NCBI GenBank assembly: GCA_026770585.1
Contig: MU646390.1
Location: forward strand, 130,555 to 144,043
DNA from: Baffinella frigidus
Taxonomy: Eukaryota; Cryptophyceae; Cryptomonadales; Baffinellaceae
DNA length: 13,489 nt
Direction: 5' to 3'
The position numbers and the translations under genes are program-made. Of this stretch, positions 1 to 6,482 are shown one piece after another. A model generated the notes under the pieces. It had not been told where the DNA came from, did not search any database, and worked only from the letters and a program-made list of their open reading frames with translations. Positions within the stretch are counted from its first letter, which is position 1, and each line of letters opens with the position of its first letter.

Positions 1-34
1 CCCCCCTCCTCTCCCTCTCCCTCTCCCTCCCTAC
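1..34. repeat. C/T-rich low-complexity tract
   Basis: The window opens with an almost pure pyrimidine run of CCT and CCCTCT units. It could be the pyrimidine tract of an intron whose upstream part lies outside the window, or simple sequence. The following 72 bases hold nothing I recognise. Confidence 0.6.
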
Positions 35-106
35 ACTGAACCTGCAGTCAGAGTTCCCCACCTCTACCCACACCCTGACCTTTCCGCGATGGTGCCACGT
101 GACGGG

Positions 107-298
107 TACAGGGGTACCTCACTCATAAGAAACGCCCCCCCCCCTAGGATTACCACAGGGCCCTACGCATAGTCCTACCGTAGGATCCTAGGGGGGGGTC
201 GGTTTCTTACCCCCCCTAGGATCACCACAGGGCCCTACGCATAGTCCTACTGTAGGGTCCTAGGGGGGGTCGGTTTCTTATGAGCGAGGTACTCTATA
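107..298. mobile_element. Family A MITE, composite copy with duplicated core
   Basis: The left terminal inverted repeat begins TA-CAGGGGTACCTC-CTCATAAGAAAC and the right end is the inverse (GTTTCTTATGAGCGAGGTAC) followed by a degraded CTCTATA. Between them the C-run/CCTAGG core and the G-run arm occur twice in a row, so this copy is about 70 bp longer than the usual 120-bp element. There is no coding capacity. Family A elements begin CAGGGG, end CCCCTG and are usually flanked by TA on both sides, as expected for a non-autonomous Tc1/mariner-like element; the superfamily is inferred from the target dinucleotide only. Confidence 0.8.
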
Positions 299-317
299 AC
301 CTGTGTGTTGCCTCCAG

Positions 318-340
318 GTGATTCCTGCATTCAAGGAGCA
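318..340 (+). pseudogene. Broken copy of the exon start seen at 724
   Basis: Bases 296-340 (ATAACCTGTGTG, then CCTCCAG, then a reading frame V-I-P-A-F-K-E) closely parallel 696-746 (ATAACCTGTGTG, then CCCGGCAG, then V-L-P-A-F-K-E). An acceptor-like CAG and the first seven codons are thus duplicated. In this copy the frame runs straight into a family B element after the Lys-Glu codons. I read it as a truncated duplicate of a splice acceptor and exon start; chance similarity is less likely because the intron-side sequence matches too. Confidence 0.35.
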
Positions 341-420
341 AAATTGGCCGCCAAGAGTTCCTAGGCAGGTCCTAGGGCCCTACGGTAGGGCGTATGCGCC
401 TACTGGCCACGTAAGGGATA
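338..420. mobile_element. Family B MITE, left end lost
   Basis: The core (AAGAG-TCCTAGGCAGGTCCTAGG, then CCCTACGGTAGGGCGTATG) and the right end (CTACTGGCCACGTAAGGGATA) match the complete 105-bp copies at 1163 and 9714. The left terminal repeat is missing and replaced by the duplicated exon fragment, so the junction near 338 is a recombination or truncation point. Confidence 0.7.
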
Positions 421-695
421 AGGTTTCTCGGCCCGGTCCGGGCTCTCTAGACTTCGATTTTATCGCCAGCGCATTGAATAGCCTGTGCGTGGCCCACGCA
501 CCGATGACCTTTGCACTAAATCCCTCTGTTTCCAAAGTCAACTCGCCTGCAATCGCCCACAAATCTGTCAACTTACCCGGATTCCGGATTAAAATACTTT
601 TACAAGTGCGAGGAATGATAGAAAGACTCAACAAAAAATACACCTGTTTGATCCACAGGCCATCGTCGCGTGGGCTTCATAACCTGTGCATGACC
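421..695. other. Non-coding stretch, no gene recognised
   Basis: I see no plausible coding region. The only structure is a partial repeat of the intron-like sequence ATAACCTGTG at 679 and 697, matching the one at 296, which suggests local duplication of the sequence before the exon at 724. Confidence 0.4.
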
Positions 696-723
696 TCATA
701 ACCTGTGTGATCCCTCCCGGCAG

Positions 724-792
724 GTGCTCCCGGCCTTCAAGGAGCGCTGGGCGCTCTCGGCCTGGCTTGCAGACAAGCGCTTCGAGGCATAA
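724..792 (+). CDS. Possible terminal exon, C-terminus of an unrecognised protein
   Basis: After a pyrimidine-rich acceptor (CCCTCCCGGCAG) an open frame of 22 codons runs to TAA at 790-792: V-L-P-A-F-K-E-R-W-A-L-S-A-W-L-A-D-K-R-F then E-A-stop. The composition (hydrophobic, Trp-containing, helical, GC-rich third positions) looks like a real protein C-terminus. The pattern PAF...RW...AWLADKRFEA resembles C-terminal helices of glutathione-S-transferase-like proteins, but this is a weak impression. Upstream exons are not visible and should lie left of the window. The start of this exon is duplicated at 318. Intron phase is unknown; the frame is chosen because it gives the protein-like reading. 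Confidence 0.3.
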   Translation: MLPAFKERWALSAWLADKRFEA

Positions 793-796
793 GCAC

Positions 797-970
797 GCCC
801 ACACGAGGCTACCCAGGCGAACAGAATAAAAGGGACTTTAAAAGTTTTGTGGGGAAATGATCACGTTTCCGCCCGCTGAGCGGTCGGTCGGTTACCTTAT
901 CCGTGATCATCTCCCCACAAAACTTTTAAAGTCCCTTTTATTCTGTTCGCCTGGGTAGCCTTGTGTGGGC
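797..970. mobile_element. Foldback element, 69-bp arms, 36-bp loop
   Basis: Bases 797-865 and 902-970 are reverse complements with two mismatches by eye. The arms begin GCCCACAC-AGGCTACCCAGG and contain AATAAA on one arm (825-830) and TTTATT on the other. The element starts 4 bp after the stop of the putative exon at 724, so its AATAAA could serve as that gene's polyadenylation signal. No coding capacity. Confidence 0.85.
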
Positions 971-1162
971 AAGGACAGTGCACTGCGAATCCGGAGATTT
1001 TGTAAAAGTCAACACCCCCACAAATCTGTCATCTTTAGAAACGCGATACACGTTCTGTGTACTCCGATTTTCGATTTTCGCCTTGAGTTGACTAATACAA
1101 AAACTTGACCTAGCAGTGCAGTGAGAGTGGTCCACTCAGAGCTGTCCACTAGTAGGCCTATC
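971..1162. other. Non-coding stretch, no gene recognised
   Basis: Nothing convincing. A short inverted match (GTGCACTGC near 977 and GCAGTGCAG near 1114) might be worn ends of an old element but is too short to call. Confidence 0.35.
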
Positions 1163-1267
1163 TATCCTTTAAGTGGCCAGGAGGTCAAAATTGCCCCCCA
1201 AGAGGTCCTAGGCAGGTCCTAGGGCCCTACGGTAGGGCGTATCAGCCTACTGGCCACTTAAGGGATA
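1163..1267. mobile_element. Family B MITE, complete, 105 bp
   Basis: The ends are 18-bp inverted repeats with one mismatch: TATCC-TTTAAGTGGCCAG at 1163-1180 and CTGGCCACTTAAGGGATA at 1250-1267, with TA at both extremes consistent with a TA target duplication. The internal core CCTAGGCAGGTCCTAGGGCC and CTACGGTAGGGCGTAT recalls the palindromic CCTAGG/GTAGG core of family A, so the two families may share an origin. Confidence 0.8.
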
Positions 1268-1268
1268 G

Positions 1269-1324
1269 CCCTACGGTGGTCCCAGGGGGGGGGGGCGGCT
1301 CCTTATGAGCGAGGTAACCCTGTG
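1269..1324. mobile_element. Family A MITE, right half only
   Basis: CCTACGGTGGTCC-AGG, a long G run and the right terminal repeat CTTATGAGCGAGGTA-ACCCTGTG. The left half is absent; the fragment abuts family B on its left and the next family A copy on its right. Confidence 0.75.
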
Positions 1325-1330
1325 CATGCG

Positions 1331-1577
1331 CAGGGGTACCTCGCTCATAAGAACCCCCCCCCCCCCTAGGACCACCGTAGGGCCCTAGGCATAGGCCTGC
1401 TGTACATGCCGCGATCCTCTGCACCGGGGGGCCTGAATGTGATCCGAAAGGAAGCATGGCTTTTCTGCAGAACAAGTTCCGGTGTCCGCCTATGTTGGGA
1501 GCTCGAAGAACCTCAAGGACCTGAAAGATGTAGAGGCCTAGGGAGAGGCGTTTCCTTAGGCGCGAGGTACCCCTGTA
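1331..1577. mobile_element. Family A MITE interrupted by a family C arm
   Basis: The left end (CAGGGGTACCTCGCTCATAA) and core run to 1404 (GGCCTGCTGTA). The core and right end resume near 1531 (TGTAGAGGCCTAGGGAGAGG, then CGAGGTACCCCTGTA). Between them lies a family C arm. TGTA occurs at both sides of the insert and may be a short target duplication. Confidence 0.7.
1433..1527 (+). mobile_element. Family C element, single arm nested in family A
   Basis: Matches the family C consensus: CTGAATGTGATCCGAAAGG, then AGCATGGCTTTTCTGCAGAA, AAGTTCCGGTGTCCGCCTAT, GTTGGGAGCTCGAAGAACCT and a final AAGGACCT repeat. No second arm is present. Orientation is arbitrary. Confidence 0.8.
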
Positions 1578-1607
1578 CCCCTGCACACAAGCTCGGTGCT
1601 CGCCGTG

Positions 1608-1733
1608 CCACGCCAGAGGGCTCGAGGGAAACCGACTCCTTATCCACGCCAGATCTGGCGTCGTTGACTTAGGTATTCACGGGATTTCCCTTGAAAGATG
1701 TCCAAAGTGGATGTTTCGAGCCCTCTGGCGTGG
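1608..1733. mobile_element. Foldback element with 18-bp perfect ends
   Basis: CCACGCCAGAGGGCTCGA at 1608-1625 is perfectly inverted at 1716-1733. Inside is a second palindrome, ACGCCAGATCTGGCGT, reusing the CGCCAGA motif. No coding capacity; superfamily not determined. Confidence 0.65.
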
Positions 1734-1769
1734 TGTGAAGTGTGCATGTCAGGCGCTCAGTCTGAACGC

Positions 1770-1888
1770 TACATGGGGTACCTCGCTCATAAGAAACGGC
1801 CAGCCCTTAGGACCCTACAGTAGGCCTATGCCTAGGGCCCTATGGTGGTCCTAGGGGGGTGGGCGTTGCTTATGAGCGAGGTACCCGG
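1770..1888. mobile_element. Family A MITE, full length
   Basis: Starts TACATGGGGTACCTCGCTCA (one change from consensus CAGGGG) and ends TATGAGCGAGGTACCCGG. The core carries CCCTACAGTAGGCCTATGCC and TATGGTGGTCCTAGG. The right tip is degenerate. Confidence 0.8.
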
Positions 1889-2043
1889 AGTCAGTGGCAA
1901 AAGTTGACGGGTCCACTTTTCACGATATTGAGGAGTACCAAAGCACCAAAAAAAGTCGTTTTATCGCCGGGCAGAGACGTCTGTGTGTGGAGGCAGAGAG
2001 AGGCCTTTGTGTGTGCGTGTGGAGACAGAAGGAGGGTATGTGG

Positions 2044-2116
2044 ACCTACTGTAGGACCATGCGTGGGGCCCTATGGTGGTCCTAGGGGGGGGGGCACTTT
2101 CTTATGAGCGAGGTAC
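2044..2116. mobile_element. Family A MITE, left arm missing
   Basis: Begins in the core (CCTACTGTAGGACCATGCGT) and runs through the G run to CTTATGAGCGAGGTACCACTG, directly joined to the next copy. This and the next copy share GGACCATGCGTGGGG, unlike other copies, so they are probably products of one tandem duplication. Confidence 0.75.
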
Positions 2117-2235
2117 CACTGTACCTCGCCCATAAGAAAGCACCTCCCCCTAAGACCCTACAGTAGGACCATGCGTGGGGCACTATGGCGGTCCTAGGGG
2201 GGGGGGCACTTTCTTGTGAGCGAGGTACCCCTGTA
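2117..2235. mobile_element. Family A MITE, full length
   Basis: Left end ACTGTACCTCGCCCATAAG, right end TTGTGAGCGAGGTACCCCTG then TA. It is joined head-to-tail with the partial copy before it, whose right tip it shares. Confidence 0.8.
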
Positions 2236-2495
2236 CAGCCTGTACGAAGCTTTGTACCGGCGTTGTAGTATTATAACCCTCTAAATGCTTTAGGTCGGGC
2301 GGTACAGCCACAAAAGCGGTTGAAAATACCTCTTGTGTGTCAAATTTTGGCCACAATCAAGATTCGAGATCGGATCATATTGAATCACAGGACTTGAAGT
2401 GGATCAAATCGAGGATGCAATTTGAGGCATTTCAACCGGCAGCCGGTCGTTTTTCCATACCCACCACCCTCCAGGTGTTTTCGTGTTCGTGTCAA
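2236..2495. other. Non-coding stretch, no gene recognised
   Basis: No plausible open frame and no repeat shared with the rest of the window. It may be original host DNA between element clusters. Confidence 0.4.
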
Positions 2496-2708
2496 TAGAG
2501 CCAATGTGGTAGGACTTGGACTTGGCCAAATCTCCCTTCGAACTTACAAGATGCGAACTTCTAGATGGACCCTTTTGGACATGTAGTGTTTTAAATTCAA
2601 ATTTTGCAGTACAAATAATGCTGTTTTCTAATAATTACCGTCCATCTAGAAGTTCGCATCCTGCAAGTTCGAAGTTGGATTTGGCCAAGTCCTACCACAT
2701 TGGCTCTA
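2496..2708. mobile_element. Foldback element, arms about 70 bp, TA flanks
   Basis: Bases 2498-2569 and 2641-2706 are imperfect inverted repeats: GAGCCAATGTGGTAGGACTT at one end, AAGTCCTACCACATTGGCTC at the other, with inner arm tips AACTTCTAGATGGA/TCCATCTAGAAGTT. Each outer end is flanked by TA (2496-2497 and 2707-2708). The loop of about 70 bp is AT-rich and non-coding. Confidence 0.85.
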
Positions 2709-2735
2709 AAGTGGTCTTCTCTCTCTGGCAGGTGA

Positions 2736-2965
2736 GTCCTTTGGTCTCGTCCCACCTCTCCTTAGGAGGTGGAGTTAGAATCCATCCGGAAAATGCTCGT
2801 ATGAGCGGCCGACACGGGGTACAGTAAGTGGCACAATGCGTAGCATGTGCGGCGCTGACGCTGGTTGTTTGGCAATAAATTATCAATCTCTCCCACCTCT
2901 CCCCCTGGCTCCATACCGCGGTCGTGTATGTCAACTTAATAAACCCCGCCTTTCCCCCCCGACCG
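2736..2965. repeat. Locus L, copy 1 (occupied by K)
   Basis: GGTCTCGTCCCACCTCTCC before K and CCGCGGTCGTGTATGTCAAC, TTAATAAACC and a C run after it correspond to GTCTCGTCCTACCTCTCC, AGCGGTCGTGTTTGTCAACA and TAATAAACCTGC at 12848-12925. It is a duplicated anonymous segment, useful because the second copy shows the site without K. Confidence 0.65.
2765..2892 (+). mobile_element. Element K, copy 1 (128 bp, SINE-like)
   Basis: This 128-bp segment (GGAGGTGGAGTTAGAATCC ... AAATTATCAATCTCTC) is identical by eye, in reverse complement, to 13023-13150. It has no terminal inverted repeats. It is flanked by TCCCACCTCTCC on the left (2749-2760) and again on the right (2891-2902), and the related locus at about 12846-12925 has that sequence only once with no insert. 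A 12-bp direct repeat without inverted ends suggests retroposition. Its start GTGGA-GTTAGAA-TCCAT can fold like a tRNA T-arm with a 7-base loop, a weak hint of a tRNA-derived SINE. Confidence 0.7.
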
Positions 2966-3022
2966 GGTCCTCGCGGAAATGGCTCAACTTACCATATGAT
3001 TTGGTCCACTTCGGAAGGCTGG

Positions 3023-3144
3023 TACAGGAGTACCTTGCTCATAAAAAAAACGCCCCCCCCTAGGACCCAACAGTAGGACTATGCCTAAGTCCTTACGGTG
3101 GTCCTAGGGGGGGGTCGGTTTCTTATGAGCGAGGTACCCCTGTA
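3023..3144. mobile_element. Family A MITE, full length
   Basis: TACAGGAGTACCTTGCTCAT on the left and CTTATGAGCGAGGTACCCCT-GTA on the right, TA at both ends. The core is CCCAACAGTAGGACTATGCC. The left arm has an expanded A run (AAAAAAAA) in place of AAGAAA. Confidence 0.85.
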
Positions 3145-3224
3145 GGTTCTTTTAACTCCCACCATAGGCGGACGCCGGAACTTGTTCTGTGGAAAGGCGA
3201 TGCTTCCTTTCGGATCGCATCAAG
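3143..3224 (-). mobile_element. Family C element, single arm
   Basis: Reverse-complement family C arm: TAGGTTCTTTTAACTCCCAC, CATAGGCGGACGCCGGAACT, TGTTCTGTGGAAAGG and CTTCCTTTCGGATCGCATC. It directly abuts the right end of the preceding family A element. No partner arm is clear; CGGCAGAAACCGG at 3419, after the next foldback, is a doubtful remnant. Confidence 0.75.
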
Positions 3225-3239
3225 CTCCCCTGTACAGAG

Positions 3240-3417
3240 GATCTCATCCGGTCAGGTATTTGATGTAAATGGTCCGGAGTCCCCCGGATGCACGAAATTT
3301 ACTACATGTTTGTCACGTCCAGCCCTTACTATTACTAGTATGATCAAACGTGTAGTAAATTTCGTGCATTCGGGGGACTCCGAACCATTTAAATCAAATA
3401 CCTGACCGGATGAGATC
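3240..3417. mobile_element. Family E foldback element, 73-bp arms
   Basis: Bases 3240-3312 and 3345-3417 are near-perfect inverted repeats (GATCTCATCCGGTCAGGTAT ... ATACCTGACCGGATGAGATC). The inner arms contain GAAATTTACTAC/GTAGTAAATTTC and CAAACGTGT, shared with the shorter relative at 11178-11317, which also begins GATCTCA. No coding capacity. Confidence 0.85.
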
Positions 3418-3960
3418 GCGGCAGAAACCGGCTAAAGGGTATCCTCCCCTCACGGTGGTACCGCTCCGCCCGCCGTTTTTCCTGCCATCCGTTGGTCGTT
3501 CCGAGGAACAGAGCCAAGGAGGATCACTCCTTATAGTGGACGTGACTGTGTAAAGTCACTCCGGTCGTCCTACACGGGGTAGTATCCCCAGAGAATGAAC
3601 ACGGAGGTGTACTCAAGCTCGCTTCTCGAGCTCTACAGGCCCCTCTAGTTGAACTTAAGAACCCAAAACATTTTGGGGGTTTGCTTTTCCTTAATTCAAG
3701 AAAAAACAGCGACCGGATTCTCCAGTCGATGCGTGTTTAAATCCAAGAACACGATTTGACCACAGTTTATTGGGTTATTTTCAGTACCTCGTAATAACAA
3801 AACGAACCGGAGCTGCGCGTTTTCTTAACTTGAGAAAAACGCAATGACAGGATTCGCGCCCGCTTTTCTCAGTTTAAAAGCACATACCGACCAAGGTCGC
3901 AGCCAAGGTGTTCTTCTGACATCCCTGTACACATTCCTGAATAGGCGAGTACAGGGTGCA
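3418..3960. other. Intergenic stretch with small hairpins and repeat fragments
   Basis: No gene is visible. It holds a family J copy (3531-3600), a hairpin at about 3651-3699 (TTGAACTTAAGAACCCAAAA against TTTTGGGG and TTAATTCAA), a hairpin at 3819-3842 (CGTTTTCT/AGAAAAACG), and two direct copies of a short motif CTTAAYT-RAGAAAAA-GC...GGATTC near 3690 and 3824. CCCTGTAC at 3924 and GTACAGGG at 3950 form a small inverted pair that may be a worn element end. Confidence 0.5.
3531..3600 (+). repeat. Dispersed repeat J, copy 1
   Basis: TAGTGGACGTGACTGTGTAA, AGTCACTCCGGTCGTCCTA and GGGGTAGTATCCCCAGA match the reverse complement of 9945-10012 with a few changes. It contains the short palindrome GGGGTAGTATCCCC. 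Function unknown; no conserved reading frame between the copies. Confidence 0.7.
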
Positions 3961-3989
3961 TGCACTTCGGCCATTAAAAAACTATATGA

Positions 3990-4115
3990 AAATAATAATT
4001 TTGACCTTAAAACTGGTTAAAAACCTGGTACCCCACACCCCAGCCAGTTTCAGTTTTAACTAAAAACTAGTACTGAGGAGACTGGTTCATGGGTTTTCGT
4101 CGGCCATACTACATT
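3990..4115 (+). repeat. Dispersed repeat F, copy 1
   Basis: CTGGTACCCCACACC, CAGCCAGTTTCAGTTTTAAC, then GAGACTGGTTCATGGGTTTT and CGTCGGCCATACT. The same series appears at 10430-10509 and a shorter form at 4767-4812. No inverted ends or coding frame seen. Confidence 0.65.
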
Positions 4116-4337
4116 CGTTACTTTGCTGACTTGTGATTGTGCTTCTGACGCTTGGATTGCTACTAGAACTAGGAAAACCCCTATTGCCACACTATTCGAA
4201 ATGGTTCTGATATGAACGGAGCGTTCTTGAGGGGTGACGGTTTTTTACTTTTATGAACGGCGCGACAGTTTCCCCTGTCGGCCTTTGGAAATAAGAAAGA
4301 AGAGGCAACCATTTGCCCAAAACTTTTCATTTGATTC
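4116..4337. other. Non-coding stretch, no gene recognised
   Basis: I see no open frame of note, no repeat shared with the rest of the window and no strong secondary structure. Confidence 0.35.
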
Positions 4338-4512
4338 TAGAGCGCTGTGCAGAGAAGTTGGCCACGGGGAATAATGGAAAATCGAGAAATTGGAGCCATT
4401 TTGTCAACTTTTGAAAACATTAGTACCATGAATTTCTCAAAAGTGGACCAAATGGCTCCAATTTTCCCATTTTCCCATTTTCCGGTGGCCAACTTCTCTG
4501 CACAACGCTCTA
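4338..4512. mobile_element. Foldback element, arms about 81 bp, minimal loop, TA flanks
   Basis: TA-GAGCG-TGTGCAGAGAAG at the left is mirrored by CTTCTCTGCACA-CGCTC-TA at the right. The arms run inward for about 80 bp (AATTGGAGCCATTT/AAATGGCTCCAATT) with scattered mismatches, leaving only about 10 bp between them. TA lies at both outer ends. The overlapping frames on both strands are products of the palindrome. Confidence 0.85.
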
Positions 4513-4637
4513 ACGTGACCGAGGGGTTTCCAGCAAAAGCCACAAATCGTTTTTTTGTTTGGGAACCCATAAAACTGCAGTTTTGACATGTAGACAACAG
4601 TTTTAGCAAAAGTTGAAGAGCTAAAACCTCCATCTGG

Positions 4638-4741
4638 AAGCTTGAAATACATATTCTGGGGCCTGGAACGTTTATCCTGAAGGCTGGAACATCCATACCG
4701 AAGCTTGAAAACTCAATCCTGAGCTCTAAGCGTCAATCCTG
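4638..4741. repeat. Degenerate 21-bp tandem repeat, five units
   Basis: Consecutive units of 21, 21, 21, 21 and 20 bases share the pattern AAGCTTGAAAACTCAATCCTG: 4638-4658, 4659-4679, 4680-4700, 4701-4721 and 4722-4741. All but the third end in CTG. The period is seven codons, but neither strand gives a convincing protein. Confidence 0.7.
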
Positions 4742-4766
4742 AATGCCCTAAACCCCCAGAAAAAAA

Positions 4767-4812
4767 ACTGGTACCCCAACCCAAAGCCAGTTCCAGTTTT
4801 TAACAAAACGTG
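4767..4812 (+). repeat. Dispersed repeat F, partial copy
   Basis: ACTGGTACCCCAACCCAAAG, CCAGTTCCAGTTTTTAACAA matches the first half of the copies at 3990 and 10430. Confidence 0.6.
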
Positions 4813-4831
4813 ACAAAAATTTGTAGTTACG

Positions 4832-4887
4832 AGTACAGGCGGACCTCTCAGCGAGGTCACAGTACAGGCGGACCTCTAAGCCAGGTC
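4832..4887 (+). repeat. 27-bp direct duplication
   Basis: AGTACAGGCGGACCTCT then AGC-AGGTC is present at 4832-4858 and again at 4861-4887 with two changes. Each unit can fold as GGACCTC/GAGGTC. Confidence 0.7.
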
Positions 4888-4960
4888 CATTTACGACTTG
4901 AGTGGTCTTTGTGTATTCGCCACCTGGACTCTCAACAGGCTCCCGGCGTCCTAGTACATG

Positions 4961-5081
4961 TACAGGGGTACCTCGCTCATAAGAAACCGCCTCCCCCTAG
5001 GACCCTACAGTAGGCCTATGCCTAGGGCCCTATGGTGGTCCTAGGGGGGTGAGCGTTTCTTATGAGCGAGGTACCCCTGTA
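4961..5081. mobile_element. Family A MITE, best-preserved copy
   Basis: TA-CAGGGGTACCTCGCTCATAA at the left and TTATGAGCGAGGTACCCCTG-TA at the right form perfect terminal repeats of about 25 bp with TA flanks. The core is CCTAGGACCCTACAGTAGG, CCTATGCCTAGGGCCCTATG and GTGGTCCTAGGGGGG. This 121-bp copy is a useful reference for the family. Confidence 0.9.
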
Positions 5082-5121
5082 GCGGGTTTGAGAGGAGCAG
5101 CTGGAACGGCCCGCCTGCGGA

Positions 5122-5215
5122 TGAATGTGATCCGAAAGGTAGCATGGCTTTTCTGCAGAACCAGTTCCGGTGTCCGCCTATGTTGGGAGCTCGAAGAACC
5201 TAAAGGACCTAAAGG
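5122..5215 (+). mobile_element. Family C element, single arm
   Basis: TGAATGTGATCCGAAAGG, AGCATGGCTTTTCTGCAGAA, CCAGTTCCGGTGTCCGCCTA, TGTTGGGAGCTCGAAGAACC, then two AAAGGACCT-type units. One of the cleanest single arms, with no inverted partner nearby. Confidence 0.8.
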
Positions 5216-5283
5216 GCTATTGGAGCTCTTGGATAAGACCGCCTCTGGAATGGTTGGAGCTCTTGGGTCGACAAGAGTTTGGG
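5213..5283 (-). repeat. Dispersed repeat H, inverted copy next to the telomere-like block
   Basis: The reverse complement reads CCCCAAACTCTTG, CCAAGAGCTCCAA, GAGGCGGTCTTATCCAAGAG and CTCCAATAG, matching the H copies at 9113-9655. Its CCCCAAACTC end merges into the telomere-like repeat on this strand. Confidence 0.7.
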
Positions 5284-5780
5284 GTTCAGGGTTCAGGGTT
5301 TAGGGTTTAGGGTTTAGGGTTTAGGGTTTAGGGTTCAGGGTTCAGGGTTTAGGGTTCAGGGTTTAAGGTTTAGGGTTTAGGGGTTGGGGTTTAGGGCTTA
5401 GGGTTTAGGGTTTGGGGTTTGGGGTTTAGGTTTTAGGGTTTAGGGTTTAGGGTTCAGGGTTCAGAGTTTAGGGTTCAGGGTTTAGGGTTTAGGGTTCAGG
5501 GTTCAGGCTTTATGGTTTAGGGTCTAGGGTGTACACGTGTAGGGTTTAGGGTGTACACGTGTAAGGCTTAGGGTTTTGGGTTTTGGGTTTCGAGTTTTGA
5601 GTTTCGGGTTCAGGGTTTCGGGTTTTGGATTTAGGGTTTCGGGTTTCAGGAGGTTTCGGGTTTCGGGTTTCAGGATTCGGGTCTAGGGTTTCGGTTTTAG
5701 GATTTAAGGTTTCACGATTCAGGTTTGGGGTTTGGGGTTTAGGGTTTCGGGTTTAGGGTTTCGAGTTTAGGGTTTGAGGG
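5279..5780 (+). repeat. Interstitial telomere-like repeat block (TTTAGGG variants)
   Basis: About 500 bp of heptamers. The most frequent is TTTAGGG; TTCAGGG, TTTCGGG and TTTGGGG are common variants, and the last third is rich in TTTCGGG/TTTTGGG. The block is interrupted twice by GTGTACACGTGTA near 5530-5563. TTTAGGG is the telomere repeat of plants, many green algae and several alveolate and cryptophyte algae. Its degeneracy and unrelated DNA on both sides argue for an old internal block rather than a chromosome end. Confidence 0.9.
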
Positions 5781-5787
5781 CCTAGAG

Positions 5788-5939
5788 CTTATCTCAGAAA
5801 ACGAGTTCTAAAACTCATTTTCTTAAGTCAATTCCCCTACAAATTCGTCAACTTATTCTTTACTCTCCGCATAAGTTGACAAATTTGTAGGGGAATTGAC
5901 TTAAGAAAACGAGTTTTAGAACTCGTTTTCTGAGATAAG
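5788..5939. mobile_element. Foldback element, 69-bp arms, 14-bp loop
   Basis: CTTATCTCAGAAAACGAGTT at 5788 is mirrored at the right (AACTCGTTTTCTGAGATAAG, ending 5939). The arms 5788-5856 and 5871-5939 differ at about two positions. The inner part contains CTTAAGTCAATTCCCCTAC. It begins within 10 bp of the end of the telomere-like block. Confidence 0.9.
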
Positions 5940-5942
5940 AGC

Positions 5943-6142
5943 AAGGCCGCCGGGCGTCTCCAGTCCGCCGACCCGGGGAACGCTCGCGCCTGTCTCTCCA
6001 GCCAATGGCTCCAACGGCTGCCTAGGCGGGCCTATCCCCGGATAGTCCTCACAGGGAAACGCGCGCGCCTGACGACGCCAGGCCGCTGGCAACGACGGGA
6101 ACCCCTTCCAGTGGAAGCCAACCCAACCTGCAACACCGCCTG
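5943..6142. other. GC-rich stretch, no gene recognised
   Basis: An open frame crosses this region on the minus strand, but it runs through the foldback on one side and a family C arm on the other and shows no protein-like pattern, so I do not call it. Confidence 0.4.
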
Positions 6143-6266
6143 TAGGTCCTTTCGGTTTTAAATGCTCCCAACATAGCCCAACGACACGCCGTTCCGTAGA
6201 AGGGATCTGCTGGGAAAGCATGTTTGCTTTCGGATCGCGTTTCGCTCTCCAGTGCAGAGGCTCGTG
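6143..6266 (-). mobile_element. Family C element, second subtype, single arm
   Basis: TAGGTCCTTTCGGTTTTAAA, CTCCCAACATAGCCCAACGA, CACGCCGTTCCGTAGAAGGG, ATCTGCTGGGAAAGC and GCTTTCGGATCGCGTTTCGC. It keeps the CCCAACATA and TTTCGGATC landmarks of family C but differs between them. It matches 10051-10172 closely, including about 25 extra bases (CTCTCCAGTGCAGAGGCTCG) beyond the usual end. Confidence 0.75.
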
Positions 6267-6315
6267 AAGAGGGGACCCTTTAGGATAAAAGGTCCTTTAA
6301 GACCCCTGACCTTTT

Positions 6316-6429
6316 TCTTGGTGCTTTACTCCAGGCCGAGGCGGGCCCGCCGAGAAACAAAAACATGTCAAAAGTTGCGAAAGTGGACGTTTTTGAGTCA
6401 ACTCTGTCCTTTCGCTCTCCCCAAGTCGA
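6316..6429 (+). pseudogene. Leader-only duplicate of the gene at 7180
   Basis: TTGGTGCTTTACTCCAGG, GAGGCGGGCCCGCCGAGAAA and the following 70 bases to GTCCTTTCGC are nearly identical to 7052-7149. The match fades just before the place where the start codon would be, so this copy has the leader but no coding sequence. Its ATG at 6365 opens a 47-codon frame (M-S-K-V-A-K-V-D-V-F...) ending at 6508 in a short tandem repeat, probably not a real gene. It could be a remnant of a third gene copy or a captured promoter/leader. Confidence 0.7.
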
Positions 6430-6482
6430 TGCCGGCCCCAATCGTGTTCTCCCGCCCCATGTCCTAATCTATCGTATCAAAG

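Noticed and set aside
1698-1720. Fourth copy of the leader (GATGTCCAAAGTGGATGTTT)
   Set aside because: Needs a 9-bp gap and several mismatches over a very short stretch, and lies inside a foldback element; not supportable by eye.
2765-2892. Element K as a spliced-leader or snRNA gene because of GTAAGT inside ACAGTAAGTGG
   Set aside because: No recognisable leader sequence, Sm site or known snRNA motif; the GTAAGT is probably chance.
5279-5780. Functional chromosome end
   Set aside because: The heptamers are degenerate and unrelated sequence continues for thousands of bases on both sides.
5916-6221. 101-codon minus-strand frame
   Set aside because: It joins a foldback arm, anonymous DNA and a family C arm, with no consistent protein character.
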